From Bianquea renquensis (GTDB lineage: Bacteria; Bacillota; Clostridia; Lachnospirales; Bianqueaceae), in NCBI RefSeq assembly GCF_014384895.1, contig NZ_JACRSQ010000001.1, forward strand, positions 124,001-188,000: a DNA stretch of 64,000 nt. Direction: 5' to 3'. Under the pieces are notes generated by a model. The model was not told the origin of the DNA. It saw only the letters and a program-made list of their open reading frames with translations, and made no database searches. Of the stretch, positions 1-8,263 are shown piece by piece. The first letter of the stretch is position 1. The number at the start of each line of letters is the position of its first letter. Position numbers and translations under genes: made by a program.

Positions 1-1
1 G

Positions 2-478
2 AAAACCCCTCTCTACGTCGCCATGGTGACGAAGGTATATCGGGAGGCCATTGACGCGTATATGGAGGACCCAGAACGATATCGGCAGCAGATCCCATAT
101 TTCAAGGGCTTGCTATCCCTGGTAAGCCACCGCGGATACAGCACGGGCTTCTACCTCGGAGCTCCAGGACCGGAGGAACAGGTGTACCATGAGAGCGCAT
201 ACACAAAAAGCAGAAGTTTTGCAGCCAAAACTCTGATGTATGATCCCCGTTCCAAGCGGGCTCTTGTAGAACAGCGGGGAAAGTTCAGCGAGGGGGAGAC
301 CGTGGAGATTCTTCTCCCCAAGGGAGAGCCGATTCCATTCAACGTGGAGGACTTGCGGGATCAAGAAGGTGAACCGATTGCAAGTGCGCCACACGCACAG
401 CAGACGGTTTCGCTGAGGGTTCCGGTGGAGATTCCAGTGGGTGCGATTCTGATGAAAGAGGTGGAATCCTCGCGCTGA
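2..478 (+). CDS. U32 family peptidase, C-terminal part (cut by window edge)
   Basis: The reading frame is open from the first bases (KTPLYVAMVTKVYREAID) with no start, so this is the 3' end of a longer gene. The pattern of aromatic and basic residues, followed by a tail rich in short beta strands (GETVEILLP, VSLRVPVEIPVGAIL), matches the C-terminal domain of U32 (collagenase-like, YrrO/TrhP-type) proteins, which in bacteria are mostly linked to tRNA hydroxylation. The catalytic core is outside the window. The family assignment rests on recognising the tail only. The gene ends about 90 bp before sigK and could share a transcript with upstream genes. Confidence 0.75.
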   Translation, partial: KTPLYVAMVTKVYREAIDAYMEDPERYRQQIPYFKGLLSLVSHRGYSTGFYLGAPGPEEQVYHESAYTKSRSFAAKTLMYDPRSKRALVEQRGKFSEGETVEILLPKGEPIPFNVEDLRDQEGEPIASAPHAQQTVSLRVPVEIPVGAILMKEVESSR

Positions 479-511
479 TTCTGAAAGAAAGGACACAGGG
501 AAAGGCACTAT

Positions 512-558
512 TTCTGCCGGCGCAACATATAGTATAGCAAAGTCGGCAGAAGAGGTGC
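512..558 (+). promoter_or_regulatory. Inverted repeat overlapping the sigK leader
   Basis: Perfect 8-bp arms TTCTGCCG and CGGCAGAA are separated by 24 bases. The second arm abuts the sigK Shine-Dalgarno GAGGTG, followed by a run of seven T before the ATG. As RNA it could be the terminator of the preceding U32 gene or a leader hairpin that limits SigK translation. The AT-rich loop could hold a sporulation sigma-factor -10 sequence, but I cannot assign one firmly. Confidence 0.4.
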
Positions 559-565
559 TTTTTTT

Positions 566-1279
566 ATGTGGATTTTTTTGCTTTTTCAGGTGACCTTCCT
601 TGCGTGCTATCTGGCGGGTACGTCAACATTTCAAAAACCATTGTCACCGGAGGAGGAAGAGTATTATCTTAAGCGGTATAAAGAAGGAGACAAAAAGGCA
701 AGAACAATCTTGATCGAACGAAATATGCGACTTGTTGCGCATATAGTAAGAAAATATTCGGCATCGGCGGGGCGCTGGGAGACGGACGACCTAATATCCG
801 TTGGCGCCATCGGACTCATCAAAGGAATCGAAACCTTTGATCCAGACAAAAAGGCAAAATTAAGCACATATCTGGCAAAGTGTGTGGAAAATGAATTGCT
901 GATGCTGCTCCGCTCCGATAAAAAGACGAAGCAGGAGGTGTCGCTGCAAGACCCTATTGGGCAGGATAAGGAGGGCAATACGATTACACTGATCGATGTG
1001 CTAGAAGACAGCGATGATACGATTATGGAGCGAGTGGACTATAAGATGAGCCAGGGAAAGTTATATCAGGCGGTGAATAAGGTCTTGACAGGGAGGGAGC
1101 GGGAGGTCATCATAATGCGCTATGGACTTGCGGGGAAAACCCCTATGACGCAGCGCGAGGTAGCGAAAGTGCTAGACATCTCCAGATCCTATGTCAGCCG
1201 AATTGAAAAGAAAGCCATCCAGAAGCTTAGCCGGGAGATGACAGGTCAGGTCATTGAGTGGGTCGATGAGGAACTGTAA
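566..1279 (+). CDS. sigK: RNA polymerase sporulation sigma factor SigK
   Basis: 237 residues, the length of B. subtilis pro-SigK. The first 20 or so residues are hydrophobic (WIFLLFQVTFLACYLAG) and correspond to the membrane-tethering pro-sequence removed by SpoIVFB in known spore formers. Sigma region 2 follows (NMRLVAHIVRKYS, DDLISVGAIGLIKGIETFDP), then region 4 with the DNA-binding helix-turn-helix (TQREVAKVLDISRSYVSRIEKKA). It directs late mother-cell transcription for coat and cortex genes. The gene is intact, with no skin-type insertion splitting it, so no excision recombinase is needed. SigE versus SigK cannot be separated with full certainty by motif alone, but the short hydrophobic leader favours SigK. 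Confidence 0.88.
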   Translation: MWIFLLFQVTFLACYLAGTSTFQKPLSPEEEEYYLKRYKEGDKKARTILIERNMRLVAHIVRKYSASAGRWETDDLISVGAIGLIKGIETFDPDKKAKLSTYLAKCVENELLMLLRSDKKTKQEVSLQDPIGQDKEGNTITLIDVLEDSDDTIMERVDYKMSQGKLYQAVNKVLTGREREVIIMRYGLAGKTPMTQREVAKVLDISRSYVSRIEKKAIQKLSREMTGQVIEWVDEEL

Positions 1280-1320
1280 TGGGATTTATTTCCAGGGAAA
1301 TAATGGGAATCATGCAATGC

Positions 1321-1349
1321 TTGAATTTTCGGGTGGGGTGTGGTAGAAT
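1321..1349 (+). promoter_or_regulatory. Promoter of the GH2 gene
   Basis: TTGAAT and TAGAAT hexamers have a 17-bp spacer and lie about 48 bp before the chosen ATG. The position would place an upstream GTG start inside the promoter, which supports the downstream start. Confidence 0.5.
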
Positions 1350-1396
1350 TTAGAAAAGTTTGTCCAAAATACAAATCGAGTATGAAGGAGGCACTT

Positions 1397-3121
1397 ATGA
1401 TTCCGAGAAGTGAGTATCCACGTCCACAGTTTCAGCGGGAAGAATCCAGCTGGCAGTGTTTAAATGGACCTTGGCAGTTTGCCTTTGATTTTGGAAACAG
1501 TGGCATTGATAGGAAGCTGTATATGCCGGAAGCAGAATTTGACCGGGAGATTGTCGTCCCCTTTTGTCCAGAGTCCAGGCTGTCCGGAGTTGAGTACAAA
1601 GATTTTATCAGCGCAGTCTGGTACCGGAGGACCATTAGGATTGCCAAGGCGCAGCTGGAGAACCGTGTGCTGCTTCATTTTGGGGCGGTAGACTATCACG
1701 CAATCGTCTATGTCAACGGAGAAAAGGCAGGTGAGCACAGAGGCGGCTATGTGTCATTTTCTTTTGATATAACCGCGCTGCTCAGAGAAGGGGAGAATCT
1801 CCTTGTGGTCTACGCTGAGGATGATAACCGCCATGGATTGCAGCCCAAGGGAAAGCAGAGCTCCCTTTTCCACTCCCATGGATGCGATTATACGAGGACT
1901 ACGGGAATATGGCAGACGGTCTGGCTTGAATTTGTGCCGAAAACATATCTGAAATCTGTGAAAACCCAGAGCGACTATCGCAATCGGACGGTGACCTTTA
2001 CAGCGGCTATGGCAGGTCAGGAGGCAGACGCAACGCTGAGGGCGTGCATCTCCTTCGAAGGTTGCGTGCAGAAAGAGGTGGAGGTAGCACTGAATACGGG
2101 TAAGACCACGTTCACTGTAGAGCTTGACGCGGTGAAGCTATGGGATGTTGGGCAGCCCAATTTATACGACGTAACGTACACGCTGTATGTAAAGGGAACC
2201 GCTGTGGACACGGTGGCAGGCTATTTTGGAGTGCGCACAGTGGAACTCAGGGACCACGCCATCTATTTAAATGGGCGTCCCGTCTTTCAGCGTTTAATTC
2301 TGGATCAAGGGTTTTATCCAGACGGAATCTATACAGCGCCTACCGACGAGGCTTTGCGCAGGGACATTGAGCTATCCATGGAATTGGGCTTCAATGGCGC
2401 GCGGCTCCATCAAAAGGTGTTCGAGGAGCGATTCCTGTACTGGGCCGATCATATGGGATATCTGGTATGGGGTGAACATGCCAGCTGGGGGCTGGATCTC
2501 CATAAGATGGAGAATCTGGCGAATTTCGGGGCGGAATGGATGGAGATTGTGGAGCGGGATTTCAATCATCCGGCGATTGTGGGATGGTGCCCTTTCAATG
2601 AGACGTGGGGCGGTCAAGATCCAAGACTTCTTCAGATGATGTATGCCATCACAAAAGCCATGGACACCACCCGGCCGGTCATCGATACCAGCGGCAATTA
2701 TCATGTGGTGACGGACATCTATGACATCCATGACTATGAGCAGGATGTGGATATATTTGCCCAGCGATATGGCGCCGTCACGCGGGAGAAGGTCTACGAC
2801 AAATTTGAAAAACAGCAATACTATGAAGGGCAACCCTATTTTATCAGCGAGTATGGCGGCGCCTCCTGGAATGCGTCAGAGGGGTGGGGCTATGGAAGCG
2901 CGCCTAAGACGGAAGAAGAATTTATGCAGCGGTACGCGGGGCTGACGACAGCTCTCATGACCAATGAAGCGATCTGCGCTTTCTGTTACACCCAGCTTAC
3001 GGATGTAGAGCAGGAGCAGAATGGATTGTACCAGTACGACCGGTCGAAAAAATTCAGCGACGCCGTGTATCAGGCGATACGGGACACCAACCGGCAGACG
3101 GCGGCGATTGAGAGGCGGTAG
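1397..3121 (+). CDS. Glycoside hydrolase family 2 (beta-galactosidase/glucuronidase type)
   Basis: 574 residues with the three-domain GH2 core: an N-terminal jelly-roll sugar-binding domain (GEHRGGYVSFSFDIT), an immunoglobulin-like domain around residues 180-280, and a TIM barrel. The predicted acid/base is Glu402 in WCPFNETWGG and the predicted nucleophile Glu485 in YFISEYGG. There is no signal peptide, so it should hydrolyse imported beta-glycosides in the cytoplasm. The start follows AAGGAGG at 5-bp spacing; an in-frame GTG 57 bp upstream lacks a good site and overlaps the promoter. The exact substrate (galactoside, glucuronide or mannoside) cannot be read from sequence. It is monocistronic and convergent with the next two-component system. 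Confidence 0.88.
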   Translation: MIPRSEYPRPQFQREESSWQCLNGPWQFAFDFGNSGIDRKLYMPEAEFDREIVVPFCPESRLSGVEYKDFISAVWYRRTIRIAKAQLENRVLLHFGAVDYHAIVYVNGEKAGEHRGGYVSFSFDITALLREGENLLVVYAEDDNRHGLQPKGKQSSLFHSHGCDYTRTTGIWQTVWLEFVPKTYLKSVKTQSDYRNRTVTFTAAMAGQEADATLRACISFEGCVQKEVEVALNTGKTTFTVELDAVKLWDVGQPNLYDVTYTLYVKGTAVDTVAGYFGVRTVELRDHAIYLNGRPVFQRLILDQGFYPDGIYTAPTDEALRRDIELSMELGFNGARLHQKVFEERFLYWADHMGYLVWGEHASWGLDLHKMENLANFGAEWMEIVERDFNHPAIVGWCPFNETWGGQDPRLLQMMYAITKAMDTTRPVIDTSGNYHVVTDIYDIHDYEQDVDIFAQRYGAVTREKVYDKFEKQQYYEGQPYFISEYGGASWNASEGWGYGSAPKTEEEFMQRYAGLTTALMTNEAICAFCYTQLTDVEQEQNGLYQYDRSKKFSDAVYQAIRDTNRQTAAIERR

Positions 3122-3155
3122 GAGACCCTTTGGTCCCTCTCGCGGCGGATATGAT

Positions 3156-3184
3156 AAAAACTCCATGGACTCCATGGAGTTTTC
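3156..3184. terminator. Bidirectional terminator between convergent genes
   Basis: Perfect 12-bp arms AAAACTCCATGG and CCATGGAGTTTT surround a 3-base loop, with A/T tracts on both sides. It sits in the 72-bp gap between the convergent GH2 and histidine kinase genes and can serve both strands. Confidence 0.85.
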
Positions 3185-3192
3185 GTCTGCAA

Positions 3193-4515
3193 TCAGCCCA
3201 TAACCGGCAGCAACAGTTCAAAGCGATAGTCTCCGTGGCTTGTCGTGCTGGTACAGCTGCCCTCGTGGCGTCTGGCAATGATTTGACAGGTTTTCACGCC
3301 GATACCGGAGCTATCCCGGACAATGGCGGTTTTGCGGATGGCATTGCTTTGTATAATGTGCAGCATCTGATTCTGCACGTAGATCTTTAGACGAATCGGC
3401 GTCTCTGTAGCCGCGTATTTGACCGCATTGGAACAGAGATTATCAAAGACACGGCGCAGTTGATGAATGTCAGCTTTGAGTTTAAATGCGGTTTCAATGG
3501 AATCCTGAAAGTCCACTGTAAAATGTTGGTCCTCCAGCAGATAGATATATTCGGAGACGAGCTGTCCAACCAGCTCATTCCCATCCACGGTTTCATACTG
3601 AAATGGAATCGCTTCATTGGATGCCAGTGTGTGTTCAAAGAGATTATCCGCCATCTCTTTCATTTGATAGGCTTTGTCCCGGGCCTTGTGGAGATAGTCC
3701 TCCATTTTTTGAGGACTGTCATAGCGCTTGTCGCTGATCAGATCCAGATAACAGATGACCGAGGTGAGCGGCGTGCGGATGTCGTGGGAGAGAGACGTGA
3801 CGATTTGACTTTTTTCTTGTTTTAACGATTCCTCTGCCTCTAAACGCTCATATAACGCCTGGCTCATGTTGTTGATGCTGACGGCGAGGGAGGCGAGCTC
3901 ATCTTTTCCGCGGACGGGGATCTGATATTCAAGACTTCCCGTCTCGATGATCTTCAGACCTTTTTCAATGATTTTGATATAGCGAATTTTATGATGTAGT
4001 AGCAATATAAATACAAGAATAAAAATAATGAATCCAAGGATCAGGATGCCCATGCGCAGGGCGGTTTTAAAGAGAAGAGAATAGTACACCGTGATATTCG
4101 CTTGAATGGTCCTATCTTTAAAGATAAGAGGGTACCCGCCGTCTTTCGAGTACGACAGAAAGGGGCGAGTCTGAGAATTCTGCCCGGAGGGGCTGCGCAT
4201 TTCCGTATCATAGAACACACGTCCCTCCACATATAGCTTTAAATAGACATAGGGATGCTCATTATTCCATGTGCGAATGCTGTCGCTGTCCTCAGTGGTC
4301 AGCTCGTTCTCGTTGATGTAGCTCTGTAGACGCTTTAGAATCTGTAAGTCACGTTTTTGGGGGTGAATGGGCATGTCGATTGTGACGGTAATGATCGCCT
4401 TGACGATGGCACCGCCTACGACTGCAACCCCGAAGGAGAGGAACAAATAGAAGATGATAACCAAGGAAAAACGGGAAAAGATAAGGGAAGGGCTGTGAGG
4501 TTTCAGCCTAGTCAA
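3193..4515 (-). CDS. Sensor histidine kinase (VanS-like)
   Basis: 440 residues. An N-terminal membrane segment (about residues 13-40), an extracytoplasmic sensor of about 100 residues and a second membrane helix (about 150-175) precede a HAMP linker. The dimerisation domain carries the phospho-acceptor His244 in SLSHDIRTPLTS. The ATPase domain has the N box DNLCSNAVKYA and a G box DSSGIG; the end of the catalytic domain is short. Its start overlaps the stop of the upstream response regulator gene by 8 bp, so the pair is translationally coupled. The signal is unknown. The divergent neighbour is a toxin-antitoxin-like pair, not an obvious target. Confidence 0.88.
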   Translation of the reverse strand: MTRLKPHSPSLIFSRFSLVIIFYLFLSFGVAVVGGAIVKAIITVTIDMPIHPQKRDLQILKRLQSYINENELTTEDSDSIRTWNNEHPYVYLKLYVEGRVFYDTEMRSPSGQNSQTRPFLSYSKDGGYPLIFKDRTIQANITVYYSLLFKTALRMGILILGFIIFILVFILLLHHKIRYIKIIEKGLKIIETGSLEYQIPVRGKDELASLAVSINNMSQALYERLEAEESLKQEKSQIVTSLSHDIRTPLTSVICYLDLISDKRYDSPQKMEDYLHKARDKAYQMKEMADNLFEHTLASNEAIPFQYETVDGNELVGQLVSEYIYLLEDQHFTVDFQDSIETAFKLKADIHQLRRVFDNLCSNAVKYAATETPIRLKIYVQNQMLHIIQSNAIRKTAIVRDSSGIGVKTCQIIARRHEGSCTSTTSHGDYRFELLLPVMG

Positions 4516-5218
4516 TGCAATACCCCTTTCCCCAGATGGTTTTGATGTACTGTGGATTTTTCGGATCCTGTTCTAGCTTCTTGCGAAGATTCCGGATGTG
4601 AACCATAATGGTGTTGTTGGCAGAATAGAAGTAAGGTTCTTCCCATATGCTTTCATACAGGTTTTCCGCTGAGAAGACTTTGTGCCGGTGTTGCAGCATA
4701 AGAATGAGAAGCCGGTATTCAATGTCCGTCAACGAGATGGGCCTGCCGCGGAGGAGGACTTCCTGAGAATCGAGATTGATGGAGAGCTCTCTGTAGGTCA
4801 GCAGGGTTTCCGTCTCAGGGGAGTTCACGGCCTTCCCCTGATAGACGTAGTAGCGTCTCAGCAGAGATTTCACCCGGAAGACAAGCTCCGCATAGGAGAA
4901 AGGCTTGGCCAGATAGTCATCCGCACCGGCGGAGAAGCCTATAGTCTTATCGGAGTCATGAGTTTTCGCTGTCAGAAATAAAATCGGGGCCATGGTCCGT
5001 TCCCGAATCTGTGCGCATGCGTGAAAGCCGGATTTGACCGGCATAACAACGTCGAGTATATAGAGGTCGATGGAGTCGTCCGCCAGATCCACCGCCTCCT
5101 GTCCATTCGATGCCTTTACAACTTCATACCCTTCCCCGGTCAAGAGAATATCCACAATGTCGACAATCTCTTGATTGTCGTCTGCAACTAAAATCCGTTT
5201 TTTCCCTTCGTCTCTCAT
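4508..5218 (-). CDS. Response regulator, OmpR/PhoB family (VanR-like)
   Basis: 236 residues: receiver domain with acidic pocket ADD, phospho-acceptor Asp56 in DLYILDVVMP, the conserved Thr/Lys switch in FLTAKT and KPFSYAEL, then a winged-helix DNA-binding domain ending NPQYIKTIWGKGYCID. It is the partner of the adjoining kinase. I chose the internal ATG following GGAGGG (5-base spacing). The longer reading frame to 5278 would begin inside the -35 box of its own promoter, so it is unlikely. Regulated targets are not evident. Confidence 0.9.
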   Translation of the reverse strand: MRDEGKKRILVADDNQEIVDIVDILLTGEGYEVVKASNGQEAVDLADDSIDLYILDVVMPVKSGFHACAQIRERTMAPILFLTAKTHDSDKTIGFSAGADDYLAKPFSYAELVFRVKSLLRRYYVYQGKAVNSPETETLLTYRELSINLDSQEVLLRGRPISLTDIEYRLLILMLQHRHKVFSAENLYESIWEEPYFYSANNTIMVHIRNLRKKLEQDPKNPQYIKTIWGKGYCID

Positions 5219-5249
5219 AAAGCCCTCCATGACCAAAACATTCTTAGAT

Positions 5250-5278
5250 ATTGTACCATATTTCGGCCTGAATCTCAA
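5250..5278 (-). promoter_or_regulatory. Promoter of the VanR/VanS-like operon
   Basis: On the minus strand TTGAGA and TACAAT are 17 bp apart, with the -10 about 32 bp before the response regulator ATG. It is nearly back-to-back with the promoter of the DUF3990 gene. Confidence 0.6.
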
Positions 5279-5315
5279 GGTTTAGACAAAACCATTGACA
5301 GGCAAAGCGGAAATA

Positions 5316-5344
5316 TTGACAAACTACTCCTGTAGGAGTATATT
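5316..5344 (+). promoter_or_regulatory. Promoter with palindromic operator for the DUF3990/Xre pair
   Basis: A perfect TTGACA and a TATATT are separated by 17 bp. Almost the whole spacer is a palindrome, TACTCCT-gt-AGGAGTA (5325-5340), whose last two bases overlap the -10. A repressor bound there would block polymerase, which fits autoregulation by the downstream helix-turn-helix protein, as is usual for toxin-antitoxin operons. The binding protein is inferred. Confidence 0.7.
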
Positions 5345-5372
5345 ATGTATAAAGAATGGAGATGATATACCT

Positions 5373-6050
5373 ATGATCAGAGAGCTCTATCACGGTTCCT
5401 CAAATGTCATTGATAAGCCTTTATTTGGATATGGTAGGCCCTACAACGATTACGGCCTTGGCTTTTATTGCACCGACAGCCTTGAGATGGCAAAGGAGTG
5501 GGGGGTCGGCAAGAATCAGGACGGCTATGCCAACTGTTATGAAATCGATTGTGACGGTCTGCGGATCCTTGACCTGAATGCACCAGAATACTGCATCCTG
5601 CATTGGCTTACTGTGCTGTTGCAAAACCGCGAGTTTGATATTCCCTCCGGTCTGGCACTGGAGGCGAAGGAATATATGCTTGCCCATTTTGCCGTCGATT
5701 ATGAAAGCTATGATGCAATCATCGGGTACCGCGCTGATGACAGCTATTTTTCGTTTGCACAGGATTTTATTAATGGCACGATCTCTTACCGTCAGCTTAA
5801 CAATGCGATGCATCTTGGCAAGCTCGGTCAGCAGTTTGTTCTCAAGAGCAGAACAGCATTTGAGCGAATCAAGTTCATCGGCAGCGAGATTGCCGAAAGC
5901 AGCGAGTGGTACACAAAGAAGATGCTGCGCGACAAGACTGCCCGCCGCGAGTATTTCAGCATGGAGCGAAACCGTCGTCAGCGCGGCGATCTATATATCA
6001 CACAGATTATGGATGAGGAGATGATGCCTGATGATCCGCGCTTACGATAG
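5373..6050 (+). CDS. DUF3990 protein, putative ADP-ribosyltransferase-like toxin
   Basis: 225 residues. The N-terminal half (ELYHGSSNVIDKP, DYGLGFYCTDS, AKEWG) has the spacing of DUF3990 proteins, which are related to the mono-ADP-ribosyltransferase fold: His/Gly-Ser after strand 1 and the G-x-G-F-Y-x-T segment. It starts at the ATG after GGAGA; the longer frame would run into the promoter. Its last 20 bp overlap the start of the following Xre-family gene, so the two are co-translated. Arrangement, size and operator suggest a type II toxin with a helix-turn-helix antitoxin, which is inference. No target or NAD-binding activity can be proven here. Confidence 0.7.
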   Translation: MIRELYHGSSNVIDKPLFGYGRPYNDYGLGFYCTDSLEMAKEWGVGKNQDGYANCYEIDCDGLRILDLNAPEYCILHWLTVLLQNREFDIPSGLALEAKEYMLAHFAVDYESYDAIIGYRADDSYFSFAQDFINGTISYRQLNNAMHLGKLGQQFVLKSRTAFERIKFIGSEIAESSEWYTKKMLRDKTARREYFSMERNRRQRGDLYITQIMDEEMMPDDPRLR

Positions 6051-6675
6051 AGTGTATCTGGACAAAGCCCGCACTGCCCTTGGTCGTATGCTGGACTTTG
6101 CAGTATATGATCTCAAATACGATATTGCTGAATTTTTCCATCTGTTCATCAAGTCCGGCGTTGCGGAACGCTTTGAAACCGGCGATTTCGCTGTTATTGT
6201 TGGTATGTCCGGCGTGGAACTTGCTTATGAGGTGCTTGAGCAGTCCGGCGTGGAAAGGGAGCGCATGAAACCGAACTACACCGTCAACCGCAGCGAGGAA
6301 TTTTGGGTGGGCTGGGCATTAGCGTATTATCAGTGGGAAACATCCATGAGCTTTGCGGAGATTGTGCGGTATGTTCCCATCAAGGATATTATCGCTCTTT
6401 ACTCACCCTATCATGAAATGGACATCCGGCAGTTTGTCGATAAGGTAAATGCGATGTATAAAGCGGCGAAACCGGAAACCAATCTCAAACTTCTGCGGCA
6501 GAAAGCCGGTCTGAGTCAACGCGAACTTGCGGAGATGTCAGGCGTCCCAATGCGTACCATCCAGCAATACGAGCAGCGGCAGAAGAACATCAACAAGGCT
6601 AAGGCGGAGTATCTTGTGATGGTAGCTAAGGTTCTGTGCTGTACGGTTGATGATCTGATAGAGAAAACGGAATAG
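6031..6675 (+). CDS. Xre-family helix-turn-helix protein, putative antitoxin (DUF3791-like N-terminus)
   Basis: 214 residues. The N-terminal about 60 residues (YDLKYDIAEFFHLFIKSG, VELAYEVLEQSG) resemble the small DUF3791-type proteins usually encoded next to DUF3990. The middle (EEFWVGWALAYYQWETSMSF) is a conserved helical region, and residues about 150-205 form an Xre/Cro helix-turn-helix (LRQKAGLSQRELAEMSGVPMRTIQQYEQ). It is therefore a fusion of a DUF3990 partner domain and a DNA-binding domain. It probably neutralises the upstream protein and represses the operon through the palindrome in its promoter. The role assignment is inference from gene order. Confidence 0.7.
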   Translation: MIRAYDRVYLDKARTALGRMLDFAVYDLKYDIAEFFHLFIKSGVAERFETGDFAVIVGMSGVELAYEVLEQSGVERERMKPNYTVNRSEEFWVGWALAYYQWETSMSFAEIVRYVPIKDIIALYSPYHEMDIRQFVDKVNAMYKAAKPETNLKLLRQKAGLSQRELAEMSGVPMRTIQQYEQRQKNINKAKAEYLVMVAKVLCCTVDDLIEKTE

Positions 6676-6679
6676 AAAA

Positions 6680-6725
6680 GGGCGTGATCCTCTCATTTTC
6701 TGAGCGATCATGCCCTCTTGCTTAT
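6680..6725 (+). terminator. Terminator after the DUF3990/Xre pair
   Basis: Arms AGGGCGTGATC and GATCATGCCCT (one G-U pair) enclose a 15-base loop and are followed by a T-rich run. It begins five bases after the stop codon. Confidence 0.65.
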
Positions 6726-6786
6726 TCTTCTTCAATTACAACATCCGGGAGGCGGACTTTCCAACGTTTGCGGATAGCAAACGTTT

Positions 6787-8199
6787 TTATTGATCTTGCT
6801 CACTGGGTTCAGACTCACTGGGCGCAGCGCTGTCAACTTGGACAGGGTTCGCGGTTTTGCCCAGAAAATCAGGCAGTTCCATGCCCGCCATATTCAGCAG
6901 ATCCTGGATGGGAGGCAGGCTCTTCATGAGGCTGGATACAAAATTCGCCGTGCTGGAGTTTCCGTCTTTGTCATTGCCCGAGTCCCAGACCGTGATCTTA
7001 TCGATCTTAAGGTTCTGGATCGCCTCAACTTGTAGTTTTACAAGATTTTCCAGCTTGTCGCTGATCAACAGGCGAATGGCGTCGTTGGCCTCACCGCCGG
7101 CTGCGGTTACCACCTGCCCGAAGCCCTGGGCCTGCTTGCTCAGGATTTCCTGGATACCGCGGGCCTCCGCCTCCATTTTCATATAGATAGCATCCGCATC
7201 GCCTTTGGCGCGGCGGCGAGTTTGTTCGGCCTCGGCTTCGGCCGCGATTTCAAGACGTTTTTTCTCAATCTCTGCCTTGACGAGCACATCGGCTTCCAGC
7301 GTCGCCTGTTCTCGAGCGGCGCGGGCGGATTCCGCTTCCTGCTCAGCCGAATACGCTTCCTGCAGTGCCTTCGCCGTTTGGATCTTCTCGGCGGCCGTGG
7401 CGCGGCGCAGCGCCTCCGCCTCCTTCTCACGGCGGGTAGCTTCCGACTGGGAGATGGCAATTTTCGCTTCATTTTCTCCCTCGATGGCGATGGAGTTTGC
7501 GTTGGCCACGCGGATACGCTGATCCCGGTTGGCCTCCGCCTCTCCGATGGCGCCGTCCCGATTGCGCTCTGACACCTGGATCTTCGCATCGTTGATCGCC
7601 TTGGCGGCGGCTTCCTTGCCGAGAGCGTCAATATAGCCGGATTCATCGTTGATGTCGGTGACGTTGACGTTGATGAGGCGCAGGCCGATCTTTTTCAGTT
7701 CGGTTTCCACATTGTTGGAGACCGCAGCCAGGAATTTATCCCGGTCTGTGTTGATCTCTTCGATGTCCATGGTGGCGACCACAAGGCGCAGCTGACCGAA
7801 GATAATATCCTTGGCAAGCTCCTGCACCTCCGCCATTTTCAAGCCTAACAGGCGTTCCGCCGCATTCTGCATGATTCCTGGCTCAGTGGAAACGCCCACG
7901 GTAAACCGGGAGGGCACGTCGATGCGGATATTCTGCCGGCTCAGGGCGTTGGTCAGATCGACGCTGATGGAGATGGGCGTCAGGTCTAAGTACTCATAGG
8001 ACTGAACGACAGGCCAAATGAAAGCGGCGCCCCCGTGAATACATTTGGAGGACCGGGAGGTTCCGTCGCTTCCATTTCCAATCCGGCCATAGATGACCAT
8101 GACTTTGTCGGAAGGACATTTGCGGTAGCGGGAGAGAATGACTAGCAGCGTGCTGAGAACGAGTATGACGATGACGGCGATCAAAACAAACGGTTCCAT
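6787..8199 (-). CDS. Flotillin-like SPFH domain protein
   Basis: 470 residues. One N-terminal membrane segment (PFVLIAVIVILVLSTLLVIL) is followed by the SPFH/prohibitin domain (about residues 40-220). A long Ala/Glu-rich coiled coil (about 220-370) contains the EAE-type repeats typical of flotillins, and the end holds a hydrophobic segment (LLNMAGMELPDFLG). Flotillins scaffold membrane microdomains. The ATG follows AAGGGG at 8 bp; a GTG 9 bp upstream is the alternative. It lies downstream of an NfeD-type gene in the same orientation, the pairing seen for yuaF-yuaG in Bacillus, which supports the call. Confidence 0.9.
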   Translation of the reverse strand: MEPFVLIAVIVILVLSTLLVILSRYRKCPSDKVMVIYGRIGNGSDGTSRSSKCIHGGAAFIWPVVQSYEYLDLTPISISVDLTNALSRQNIRIDVPSRFTVGVSTEPGIMQNAAERLLGLKMAEVQELAKDIIFGQLRLVVATMDIEEINTDRDKFLAAVSNNVETELKKIGLRLINVNVTDINDESGYIDALGKEAAAKAINDAKIQVSERNRDGAIGEAEANRDQRIRVANANSIAIEGENEAKIAISQSEATRREKEAEALRRATAAEKIQTAKALQEAYSAEQEAESARAAREQATLEADVLVKAEIEKKRLEIAAEAEAEQTRRRAKGDADAIYMKMEAEARGIQEILSKQAQGFGQVVTAAGGEANDAIRLLISDKLENLVKLQVEAIQNLKIDKITVWDSGNDKDGNSSTANFVSSLMKSLPPIQDLLNMAGMELPDFLGKTANPVQVDSAAPSESEPSEQDQ

Positions 8200-8263
8200 A
8201 GAATACACCCCTTCATAAAATGATTTATTTTGTCAGGAGTAAAATCTCCTGTACAACTGTGAC

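Noticed and set aside
5295..5372. Longer start for the DUF3990 protein
   Set aside because: It would place the start codon upstream of the -35 box of the operon's own promoter.
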